Shown here piece after piece: positions 17,155-24,813 of a DNA stretch of 64,000 bases; the stretch's first letter is position 1, and every line of letters starts with the position of its first letter. The position numbers and the translations under genes were made by a program. The notes beneath the pieces were generated by a model. It saw nothing but the letters and a program-made list of their open reading frames with translations, was not told the DNA's origin and did not search any database. The DNA lies in NCBI GenBank assembly GCA_020636225.1, contig JACJYI010000004.1, positions 186,001 through 250,000 on the forward strand, read 5' to 3'. This DNA is from Lewinellaceae bacterium. Lineage in GTDB: Bacteria > Bacteroidota > Bacteroidia > Chitinophagales > Saprospiraceae.

Positions 17155-17245
17155 CTGGGTATGGCCCTGCAGGGGGCCGCACACGTATAGCGTGGCGTCT
17201 CCTTTCCCATTCGGCCCTGCAGGGGTCGGACGACCCGGTGCGCCG
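17155..17245. repeat. Pair of CCCTGCAGGG palindromes
   Basis: Two GGCCCTGCAGGG palindromic strings about 50 bases apart upstream of the helicase gene, resembling a further dispersed REP family. They are otherwise non-coding. Confidence 0.5.
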
Positions 17246-17298
17246 CACAAGTTGATAGAATTCCAGCATCTTCGTCTTTCGATCTAACGGTACGTCAC

Positions 17299-19203
17299 AT
17301 GGACCAGGGTATCCGACACATTCGCCACCTGCAAGAGCTCCTTGCCATCGAGAAGCAGGTCGACCTGACCACCTGGCAGGAGAAGGTGGCCCGCATGAGC
17401 ATCGACGACCGGGTTAGGCACGGGCTGACCTGGAAGCCGGTCCAGGTCATGCAATCCGGGTTCGCCATGGGGGACAAGGCCTTTGTGACCGTGGTCCGGC
17501 CCCCGCATCATCGACATGATTCCCAGTTCAAGGCCGGATCCCCTGTCCACTTCTATACCGAGGCGGCCATGGCCAAGCGTCACCGTATTAGTGGGGTAGT
17601 TCACTATTCTACTGATCGAAAGATGCAGATCATTCTCAACACCGATGAACTGCCCGACTGGCTGAACCTCGGTCCCATCGGGGTCGACCTGGAGTTTGAC
17701 AACCGCTCCTACACCGAGATGGAGAAGGCCCTGGCGCGCGCCCTGGACGCCAGGGGCAATCCCCTCGCTGAATTCCGCCAGATCCTCAGCGGACAGCGGC
17801 AGCCGGACTTCGGCGCCACCCCGGACCTGGCCTTTCCAGAAGGACTCAATCATGCCCAATCTGAAGCCGTACGGGGTATCCTGTCTGCCCGGGAACTGGC
17901 CCTGGTGCATGGCCCGCCCGGCACCGGCAAGACCACCACCCTGGTGGCAGCCGTCCGTGAACTGGTCATCCGCGAGCGGACCGTCCTGGTCTGTGCGGCC
18001 TCCAATACCGCCACCGATGTCCTCACCGAACGCCTGGCCGCGGCGGGGCTCCAGGTGGTGCGCATCGGCCACATTTCCCGGGTGGATGAACGCCTGCTCG
18101 ACCTCACCCTCGACGCCCAGGTGGCCGCTCATCCCGACAGCCGGGAGATCAAGAAGGTGAAGATCCAGGCTGCCCAGGCCCGCAAGAAGGCCGGCACCTA
18201 CAAGCGAACCTTCGATGCCGAGGCGCGGGCCGACCGTCGCGACGGGTACAAGGAGGCCCGGGAACTGATGGACTGGGCCCGCCATCTGGAAACCCGCCTG
18301 GTCGAACAGATCCTCGACAGCGCCCAGGTGATCTGCACCACCCTTACCGGCGCGGCCCATGGGCTGCTCGACAAGCGCCAGTTCACTTCCCTGATCATCG
18401 ACGAGGCGGCTCAGGCCTTGGAGCCGGCCATCTGGATCCCCCTGGCCAAGGTCGAACGCCTGGTGCTGGCCGGCGATCCCCACCAGTTGCCGCCCACCGT
18501 CAAATCAGCCGAAGCGGCGCGGAAGGGACTGAACGTCACGGTCATGGAACGACTGTTGACCACCCTGCCCCAGATGCACCTTCTCACGGTACAGTACCGA
18601 ATGAATCCGGCCATCATGGCCTTCAGCAACACCTGGTTCTACCAGGACCAGCTCCTGGCTGCCGAGGGTCTGGAGCAACGCACCCTCCCGGTGAGCGATC
18701 CGCGACCGGTACTGTTCATCGACACCGCGGGTTGTGGCTTTGAGGAGAAGATCAATCCCGAGACAAAATCCCGGTACAATCCAGACGAATATGTTTTGGT
18801 CACCTGCCATCTGGAGAGCCTGCGTCATGAGCTGGTGGAAAAAGAATGGCCCGAGATCGCCATTCTCTCTCCCTACCGCGAGCAGGTGGAGTACATTGAG
18901 GAAGAGATCGAGAAAGACGAACACTACGGCACACTGCCGATCCGGGTGCAGACCATTGACGGATTCCAGGGACAGGAAATGGATGTCGTCATCCTCTCCC
19001 TGGTGCGGTCCAACAGCCGGTCGGAGATCGGCTTTCTACAGGATTATCGACGGATGAATGTAGCGATGACCCGGGCCCAGCGACAATTGGTGGTGATCGG
19101 TGACAGCGCCACGATTGGCAATGATCCGTTTTATGCAAAATTCCTGGATCACTGTCAGGAGACAGGGGCCTGGCGGTCGGCCTGGGAGTATGTGAACGGG
19201 TGA
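17299..19203 (+). CDS. Superfamily 1 helicase, Upf1/SMUBP2-like (AAA_11/AAA_12)
   Basis: A 634-residue cytosolic helicase. Motifs seen in order are GPPGTGKTTT (Walker A, 204-213), DEAAQALE (Walker B, 368-375), GDPHQLPPT (motif III, 392-400), QYRMNPAIM (motif IV), then VQTIDGFQGQEMDVVILSLVRSN (motif V) and RMNVAMTRAQ (motif VI). The ~190-residue N-terminal beta-rich part corresponds to the 1B/SH3-like region of the IGHMBP2 group. Family members unwind RNA or DNA 5'-3'. The bacterial role is not established. ATG 17299 is used; the protein length is normal for bacterial relatives. Stands alone between repeat-filled gaps. Confidence 0.9.
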   Translation: MDQGIRHIRHLQELLAIEKQVDLTTWQEKVARMSIDDRVRHGLTWKPVQVMQSGFAMGDKAFVTVVRPPHHRHDSQFKAGSPVHFYTEAAMAKRHRISGVVHYSTDRKMQIILNTDELPDWLNLGPIGVDLEFDNRSYTEMEKALARALDARGNPLAEFRQILSGQRQPDFGATPDLAFPEGLNHAQSEAVRGILSARELALVHGPPGTGKTTTLVAAVRELVIRERTVLVCAASNTATDVLTERLAAAGLQVVRIGHISRVDERLLDLTLDAQVAAHPDSREIKKVKIQAAQARKKAGTYKRTFDAEARADRRDGYKEARELMDWARHLETRLVEQILDSAQVICTTLTGAAHGLLDKRQFTSLIIDEAAQALEPAIWIPLAKVERLVLAGDPHQLPPTVKSAEAARKGLNVTVMERLLTTLPQMHLLTVQYRMNPAIMAFSNTWFYQDQLLAAEGLEQRTLPVSDPRPVLFIDTAGCGFEEKINPETKSRYNPDEYVLVTCHLESLRHELVEKEWPEIAILSPYREQVEYIEEEIEKDEHYGTLPIRVQTIDGFQGQEMDVVILSLVRSNSRSEIGFLQDYRRMNVAMTRAQRQLVVIGDSATIGNDPFYAKFLDHCQETGAWRSAWEYVNG

Positions 19204-19214
19204 GTTGGAGGGGA

Positions 19215-19340
19215 AACGCGTAGACGCCAGGACGCGAAGGATGAAGAAGCCGGATTGGGTACTCGGTGTTCGGTATTCGGTATTCGGTGTTGGGTGTTGG
19301 GTATTGGGTATTTAAACATGAAACGAATAAACGAATAACC
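19215..19340. repeat. GGTATTCGG/GGGTATTGG degenerate repeat
   Basis: Reiterated GTATTCGGTGTTGGGT-like text (19259-19312) directly upstream of the hemoglobin gene. It leaves an open frame that artificially lengthens the hemoglobin ORF to an ATG at 19266. Confidence 0.6.
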
Positions 19341-19736
19341 TTGAAACCAGAAATCACCACACGACAAGACATTTCCGACCTGGTGGAACGATTTTATACC
19401 CGGGTCAGGGAGGACGAGATCATTGGGCCGATTTTTCGGGATCAGGAAAATTTCTCCTGGGACACCCATATCCCGGTGATGGTGAATTTCTGGAGCAGCA
19501 TCCTGTTGGATGACGCGTCCTACAAGGGCAATCCGATGCTGAAGCATATTGAACTCAACCGGAGAACTCCCCTGACCCAACTGCATTTTCGACGGTGGAA
19601 AGAATTATTTTTTTCTACCCTGGATGAATTATTTATCGGTGAGCGGGTAGGAGAAGCCAAGAAGCGGGTCAATGCCATGGAGATCCTCATGCTGATGAAG
19701 ATCCGGGATAGTGAGCAGAGCGGTTTCATCCAATAA
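19341..19736 (+). CDS. Group III truncated hemoglobin
   Basis: From the TTG at 19341 the protein has 131 residues, normal for group III (TrHbP-like) truncated globins. The upstream in-frame ATG (19266) lies inside a dispersed repeat, and the nearer ATG at 19318 is out of frame. Typical features are TRQDISDLVERFYTRVREDEIIGPIF at the start, an MVNFWSSILL segment, and LTQLHFRRWKELFF with the proximal heme histidine. Such globins bind heme and O2/NO and are thought to help with NO or redox handling. The gene is followed by a hairpin that fits a terminator for the converging gene. Confidence 0.85.
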   Translation: MKPEITTRQDISDLVERFYTRVREDEIIGPIFRDQENFSWDTHIPVMVNFWSSILLDDASYKGNPMLKHIELNRRTPLTQLHFRRWKELFFSTLDELFIGERVGEAKKRVNAMEILMLMKIRDSEQSGFIQ

Positions 19737-19771
19737 AAAACCGGCTGTCTGATCATCATCAAACAACCGGT
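19735..19771 (-). terminator. Rho-independent terminator of the DUF2853-like gene
   Basis: On the minus strand ACCGGTTGT (19771-19763) pairs with ACAGCCGGT (19748-19740) through a 9-bp stem containing one G-U pair, followed by a run of five U (19739-19735). It lies ~75 bases beyond the gene at 19846 and also sits right after the hemoglobin stop. Confidence 0.65.
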
Positions 19772-19845
19772 CAACCTAAAGTGACGAGTGATGGTCGATT
19801 CAATAGCGTGGACAACGACACGATGCGCGTTGCCCTGGTACCTTT

Positions 19846-20217
19846 TTACTCCTCTTCCTCCAGGACCGCAGCCCCGAGGAAGACATCCTCTTTTCGAAAA
19901 TGCTGGGTCAGCAGGGTATAGAACACAGCGCGATATTTCCGGCTGTTGCCACTGCCCAACTGATCAATGACATCATCAATGGCATCATCCAGATCGGGTG
20001 AATCTGCCAGGCCCAATTTGCCGATCAGGAAATTCTCCCGGACGCGGTCCAACTCCTCCGGATCACTGGACGACACCAGAGATGCATCGTCATTGTAAAT
20101 GGACGGTCCGAGACTCTTGGCGACTGCCGCCAGCAATTCAGGATGGACATCCAGATCCAGTTCTTCAACTGCCTCCAGGTAGAGGCCCATTTTTTCATCA
20201 AACTGACTCATGCTCAT
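19846..20217 (-). CDS. DUF2853 family protein
   Basis: From the ATG at 20217 (20211 also possible) a small acidic cytosolic protein of 123 residues. It carries the family's typical run of features: FDEKMGLYLEAVEEL, LLAAVAKSLGPSIYNDDASLVSSSDPEELDRV, NFLIGKLGL, and a C-terminal KYRAVFYTLLTQHFRKEDVFL. The open frame continues upstream to 20367 but that part reads into the 221-bp repeat and is not protein-like. The function of DUF2853 is unknown. A U-tract terminator follows. Confidence 0.85.
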   Translation of the reverse strand: MSMSQFDEKMGLYLEAVEELDLDVHPELLAAVAKSLGPSIYNDDASLVSSSDPEELDRVRENFLIGKLGLADSPDLDDAIDDVIDQLGSGNSRKYRAVFYTLLTQHFRKEDVFLGAAVLEEEE

Positions 20218-20340
20218 GTATTGTGAGGGTGAATAATGCCCGGGATAACATGAGCCAAGGTAGGCCGGGCAACAATAGCGGAACTTTATGGAATCGTAAA
20301 GATTGGGTGAAGTCGGGTTGGAATGCCAGCCATTCCTTTC

Positions 20341-20790
20341 CTCCCCCGGTTTGGCGCTTTTGGCCATTCATCAGCGATCTTGTAGTCCGTCGCCAAACCA
20401 CCCCCTCCGATCTGCATTCCTCTCAGGGCCAGACCATTCCTTCGAGGGGGACACCAACATGTCCCTCCCGAGTGCTCGGGACGGGGGGTGGATGTTTCCG
20501 ACACCAAAGGTGGAGGAAACAGACGGGGGTGGGTACCACGACTGATAAACCTGCATCCCGCCCTCCCCGGTTTGGCGCTTTTGGCCATTCATCAGCGATC
20601 TTGAAGTCCGTCGCCAAACCACCCCCTCCGATCTGCATTCCTCTCCGGGCCAGACCATTCCTTCGAGGGGGACACCAACATGTCCCTCCCGAGTACTCGG
20701 GACGGGGGTGGATGTTTCCGACACCAAAGGTGGAGGAAACAGACGGGGGTGGGTACCACGACTGCCAATCTTGCATCCCGCCCTCCCCCG
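20341..20790. repeat. 221-bp tandem repeat, two units plus partial third
   Basis: The string TTGGCGCTTTTGGCC begins at 20351 and 20572, and a diverged form at 20793, giving offsets of 221 and 221. Each full unit holds a 9-bp inverted repeat GGTTTGGCG/CGCCAAACC with a ~32-base loop and a TCCCGAGTACTCGGGA palindrome (perfect in unit 2, centre changed in unit 1). Several minus-strand open frames in this stretch are repeat artefacts of one another. Confidence 0.8.
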
Positions 20791-20892
20791 GTTTGGCGCC
20801 ATTGGCACATCGCCTCCGGGACAGTCGTGCAAGGGAAATTTTCCATTCTAATTATGAATCCCTATTTTCATCCACACGAAATCCAGACCAAC

Positions 20893-22263
20893 ATGCGAAC
20901 CCCTGCCCTTCTGTTCATTTTTCTCTTCCCTGCCCTGATCATGGCCCAGATCGCCCAGGGTGGTGGTGACCTGGACCTGCCCGTACCAGAGCATCCCTGC
21001 GTCTCACCGGAACTGCAGGATGAGATCGAAATCATGCTGGCCGCCAATCGGGCGATGCTGATCGATCAGGGCATCCTGCCAGCAGTGCCCGATGCCCGTT
21101 CGGCGATCCAACTGGAATGGCCCCTCCGGCAAGCCAATGGCTTCGATCAGGATGAATGGTACGTCACCGTCAACTTTGTCGATCTCGATCCATCGAATGG
21201 GATCAAGGATTACATGTGCAACAGTCGGTCCTACAATGGCCACAACGGACTGGACTACAGCCTGTGGCCCTTCTGGTGGGAGATGATGGATGACAATCAG
21301 GTGGAGATCATTGCCGGTGCACCGGGAGTGATCCTGGCCAAAAGTGACAATCAATTCGACAAGAACTGCTCCTGCACCGGCACCTGGAACGCAGTCTATA
21401 TCCAACACAACGATGGCAGTGTGGCCTGGTATGGCCACATGAAGAAGAATACCCTGACCACCAAGCCGGTCGGAGCATCGGTGGTGACTGGTGAATATCT
21501 GGGTCTGGTCGGCAGTTCCGGTTGCAGCACCAATCCCCATCTGCACCTTGAGCTGCACGATGACTCCAACAAGATCATCGAACCCTATGCGGGCACTTGT
21601 AACAATACAACAGGCAATTCGTGGTGGGCCGATCAGAAGCCCTACTACGAGTCGAGCATCAACCGTTTGACCACCCACGGCATTCCTCCTGTACTCGACG
21701 GCTTTTGCCCCGACGAATATGAAGCCAACCTGCAGAACCAGTTCGATCCCGGCGACCTGGTCTACTATACGGCGTGGTATCGCGATCAGCAGTTCACCAG
21801 CCTGGCCAATTTCTCCGTCAAGGATCCCACCGGTGCCGTCGTCCATTCCTGGAATCAGTCGTCCCCCAATACCTACGCCTGGTCCTGGTGGTGGTGGAGC
21901 TATTCCCTTCCCCCGAACGCCGTGGAAGGCATCTGGACCTTTGAGGCCACTTACAACGGGGAAACGCGCGTCCACTCCTTCCAGGTTGGTGAGATCTCGT
22001 CGACCGAAGACCAGGATCTGCCCGGAATCCATCTTGGAGCCAATCCCGTGGTATCTGATCTCACGGTCCAGGTGTCGTCACCAGGCGAGTACACCTATAC
22101 CCTGTACAACTTGCAGGGACTACCCTGCCTGACCGGCTCCCTGGGCCAGGGCAGCCACAGCCTGCCGATGGACCACCTGCCCATCGGGGCGTATGTGATC
22201 CGGATCGGGGAGGAAGAGAGTGGCCGACAGATGACCCGCCAGGTGATCCGCGCCAGCAGGTAA
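20893..22263 (+). CDS. Secreted M23 (LytM) metallopeptidase with T9SS tail
   Basis: From ATG 20893 the signal peptide is MRTPALLFIFLFPALIMAQ and the protein has 456 residues. In-frame ATG 20854 is possible but less signal-like. The LytM core is complete: NGHNGLDYS (HxxxD zinc ligands), GNY-type strands around IIAGAPGVILAKSDN, WYGHMKKNT and the second motif NPHLHLELHDD. The family cuts peptide cross-links in peptidoglycan or Gly-rich proteins. After the peptidase comes a beta domain (FDPGDLVYYTAWYRDQQ, Trp-rich AWSWWWWSYSLPP) and a C-terminal Ig-like T9SS sorting module (YTYTLYNLQGLPCLTG, IGAYVIRIG). It is therefore likely exported beyond the outer membrane. Confidence 0.85.
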   Translation: MRTPALLFIFLFPALIMAQIAQGGGDLDLPVPEHPCVSPELQDEIEIMLAANRAMLIDQGILPAVPDARSAIQLEWPLRQANGFDQDEWYVTVNFVDLDPSNGIKDYMCNSRSYNGHNGLDYSLWPFWWEMMDDNQVEIIAGAPGVILAKSDNQFDKNCSCTGTWNAVYIQHNDGSVAWYGHMKKNTLTTKPVGASVVTGEYLGLVGSSGCSTNPHLHLELHDDSNKIIEPYAGTCNNTTGNSWWADQKPYYESSINRLTTHGIPPVLDGFCPDEYEANLQNQFDPGDLVYYTAWYRDQQFTSLANFSVKDPTGAVVHSWNQSSPNTYAWSWWWWSYSLPPNAVEGIWTFEATYNGETRVHSFQVGEISSTEDQDLPGIHLGANPVVSDLTVQVSSPGEYTYTLYNLQGLPCLTGSLGQGSHSLPMDHLPIGAYVIRIGEEESGRQMTRQVIRASR

Positions 22264-22334
22264 ACCGACCCAGATCACCCTGGTGGCTACTCGTTGTACT
22301 TGAGGTTCGTATCTTACAGTACCAACACCCTGCC

Positions 22335-22847
22335 ATGCATCCACATGCCCGTTTGATCCGGTCGTTCTATGAAGCTTTCCAGGCGAAAGATGCTGAGGCC
22401 ATGAATGCCTGGTATGACACGGAGGCCCGATTCAGCGATCCGGTCTTTCCGGATCTGAATGCCGAACAGGTCAAGGCCATGTGGTCGATGTTTTGCAGCC
22501 GTTCGAAAAACCTGCAGATCGAATTCGGCGATATCCAGGCCAATGAGGAAGAGGGCAGGGCAATGTGGCTGGCGCTGTACACATTCCAGGCCACCGGCCA
22601 ATCCGTGATCAATCGGATCGAAAGTACCTTCACGTTTCGGGAGGGTAAGATCCTTACCCATACCGATGCTTTCAATTTCTATGGCTGGGCCCGTCAGGCC
22701 CTGGGGTTCCGGGGACTGATGCTCGGATGGACTCCCTTGGTAAAAAACAAGGTTCGCGATTCTGCGCGGAGAACCCTTGAACAGTTTATCGCTCAGTCGG
22801 CCCCATCATCCACCCAACAACCAGGCCGGTCTCCTTCCCGGTCTTGA
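22335..22847 (+). CDS. NTF2-like / SnoaL-like protein
   Basis: A 170-residue protein with the SnoaL/NTF2 cone fold pattern. HPHARLIRSFYEAFQAKDAEAMNAWYDTEARFSDPVFPDL is the typical helix-turn-helix plus strand opening, followed by strands RAMWLALYTF and INRIESTFTFREGKILTHTDAFNFY. Members are small-molecule-binding proteins or isomerases, and the ligand cannot be told. The last ~20 Ser/Pro/Gln-rich residues look like an unstructured tail. It sits about 70 bases after the M23 gene on the same strand. Confidence 0.8.
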   Translation: MHPHARLIRSFYEAFQAKDAEAMNAWYDTEARFSDPVFPDLNAEQVKAMWSMFCSRSKNLQIEFGDIQANEEEGRAMWLALYTFQATGQSVINRIESTFTFREGKILTHTDAFNFYGWARQALGFRGLMLGWTPLVKNKVRDSARRTLEQFIAQSAPSSTQQPGRSPSRS

Positions 22848-22881
22848 CCGGGACCATTCACCAACATTCCCTCATTGGCCT

Positions 22882-24813
22882 ATGAGATCATACGCTATCC
22901 TACTGACCGTTCTGCTGCTGGCTCCTTGTCAGATGATCCATGCCCAGGCATTCCCCGCGATGCCCCAGGAATGGCTGGACGGTTGCCTGCCAGAGACCAG
23001 CCAAACCCGGACGGTCTGCTCGTCGGGATGCGACTATACCAATGATCAGCTCCAGCTGGCGATCAATCAGGCTGAACCGGGTACTACCCTTCTACTGGAA
23101 TCCGGTGCCACCTATGTCGGACCGTTCAACCTGCCCGAAAAAAGCGGAGACGGGTGGATCCTGATCCGCACCAACCTGCCCGATGACCAGCTCCCGCCGG
23201 TCAATACCCGCATCGATCCGTCCTATGCGCCCATCCTGGCCCGGCTCGAGGCCAAGCCCGGTCTCAGTGCCATCACCACTTCATCCCGGGCCCATCACTA
23301 TGCCTTTTTCGGACTGGAGATCACTTCCCAGGGCTTTTCCTGGAATGTGATCGATATCGGGAAGGGAGAAAAAATCCGGGATGACCTGCCACACGACCTG
23401 CTCTTTGACCGGATCTACCTGCACGGGCATCCCACCCTGGGCAGCCGGAGAGGCATGGCCATGAACGGCCGTCGGATCGCCGTCGTGAATTCGTGGATAT
23501 CCGACTTCAAGGAGCAAGGCGCGGACAGTCAGGCACTCTGCGCATGGAATGGCACCACCTACAAGATCGTGAACAACCGACTGGAAGGTGCAGGAGAGAA
23601 TATCATGTTCGGCGGGGCCAAGACCCAGGTCCCGGATCTGCTGATCGCCGACATCGAATTCCGGAACAACCACGTGATCAAGCCATTGGCCTGGAAGGTC
23701 GGGCATCCCGACTACGCAGGGACCCACTGGACCATCAAGAACCTGTTCGAACTGAAGCATGCCGCACGGGTGTGGGTGGAAGGGAATGTCTTCGAACAGA
23801 ACTGGGCCGACGCCCAGACCGGCTTCGGCATCCTCCTCACCCCCCGTACCGAACAGGGGAGCTGTCCCTGGATCACGGTCAGCGATGTCACCTTTGCCCA
23901 CAATATCCTCCGGCATACCGGCAGCGGCTTCAATATTGCCGCCCGCGACAATAACTTTCCGACCATCCCCACCGCACGGGTCTGGATCCATGACAATCTC
24001 ATCGAGGACGTGGATGGTACCATTTGGGGTGGGGACGGCCGAAGCCTCCAGGTGCTCAGCGGTGTAGCGGACCTGACCGTTGACCACAACACGTGGATCA
24101 ATCCCAAGGGCAATTCGTTCGTCAATGCCGATGGCCCCTCCTTTCCCAACCAGGACTTCCGGTATACCAACAATATCACCAGCCACGGGAAATACGGCGT
24201 GCACGGCAGCGGAAAGGGCGTAGGCAACAGCAGTCTGATGGCCTACTTCCCCGGTGCCATTGTCGAGAAGAATGTGATCGCCGACGGGGTCAGCACCACG
24301 GCCAATCCCGCCAACTACCCGCCGGACAATTTCTTTCCCGGGGCCATGACCAACATCGGATTTATGGACTATGCCAACGGGATCGGGGGAGATTATACCC
24401 TGATGGAGGGTACGCCCTATATCGGTGCGGGGACCGATGGCCGTAACCTGGGAGCGGCAATGGATTCGGTGACCTACCTGACAGATCCGGCGATCAGTGG
24501 CGTCTTTCCGCTATGTGAGGAAACGACATCCCTGAACCCTGCCGGGGGGCAACCTGCAGTCACCTTCACCCTGGTCCCGAATCCGGGTAGGGACCGCGTG
24601 CACTTCACCCTGCCCGAGGGACAGGACCTCCGCCCGGACCAGGTACGCATCCTGGATATCCATGGCCGGGTCGTTCGATCGAACTCCATGACATGCATGG
24701 GTTCGAGTTGCGAGATCGACCTGAGCGGACAGCCGGCCGGACTCTACCTGGTCCAGGTGATGGCGGGCGGATACCAACATCACGCCATCTGGATCAAGTC
24801 AGGAAGTGATTAG
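22882..24813 (+). CDS. Secreted right-handed beta-helix protein with T9SS tail
   Basis: ATG 22882 gives the signal peptide MRSYAILLTVLLLAPCQMIHAQ and a 643-residue protein. The body is rich in Asn-ladder beta-helix turns (FDRIYLHGHPTLG, IVNNRLEGAGENIMFGG, FRNNHVIKPLAW, VEGNVFEQNW, FAHNILRHTGSGFNI, IHDNLIEDVDG, DHNTWINPKG), like pectin-lyase-fold proteins. A Cys-rich N-terminus (TVCSSGCDYT) precedes it. The C-terminus is a type A T9SS sorting module (FTLVPNPGRDRVHFTLPEG...VRILDIHGRVVRS...AGLYLVQVMAGG). It may be a polysaccharide-active or carbohydrate-binding protein. Catalytic residues are not evident to me. The stop overlaps the converging gene at 24810-24813. Confidence 0.8.
   Translation: MRSYAILLTVLLLAPCQMIHAQAFPAMPQEWLDGCLPETSQTRTVCSSGCDYTNDQLQLAINQAEPGTTLLLESGATYVGPFNLPEKSGDGWILIRTNLPDDQLPPVNTRIDPSYAPILARLEAKPGLSAITTSSRAHHYAFFGLEITSQGFSWNVIDIGKGEKIRDDLPHDLLFDRIYLHGHPTLGSRRGMAMNGRRIAVVNSWISDFKEQGADSQALCAWNGTTYKIVNNRLEGAGENIMFGGAKTQVPDLLIADIEFRNNHVIKPLAWKVGHPDYAGTHWTIKNLFELKHAARVWVEGNVFEQNWADAQTGFGILLTPRTEQGSCPWITVSDVTFAHNILRHTGSGFNIAARDNNFPTIPTARVWIHDNLIEDVDGTIWGGDGRSLQVLSGVADLTVDHNTWINPKGNSFVNADGPSFPNQDFRYTNNITSHGKYGVHGSGKGVGNSSLMAYFPGAIVEKNVIADGVSTTANPANYPPDNFFPGAMTNIGFMDYANGIGGDYTLMEGTPYIGAGTDGRNLGAAMDSVTYLTDPAISGVFPLCEETTSLNPAGGQPAVTFTLVPNPGRDRVHFTLPEGQDLRPDQVRILDIHGRVVRSNSMTCMGSSCEIDLSGQPAGLYLVQVMAGGYQHHAIWIKSGSD

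Noticed and set aside
17284..18483. Long minus-strand open frame opposite the helicase
   Set aside because: It is a Gly/Asp/His-rich shadow of a clear SF1 helicase gene on the other strand and has no protein-like pattern.
20286..20846. Several minus-strand frames (MAKSAKPG.., MHDCPGG..)
   Set aside because: All are readings of the 221-bp tandem repeat and repeat each other. The longer DUF2853-like frame was trimmed for the same reason.
21004..22032. 342-codon minus-strand frame opposite the M23 peptidase
   Set aside because: No domain, and the plus strand encodes intact LytM motifs.
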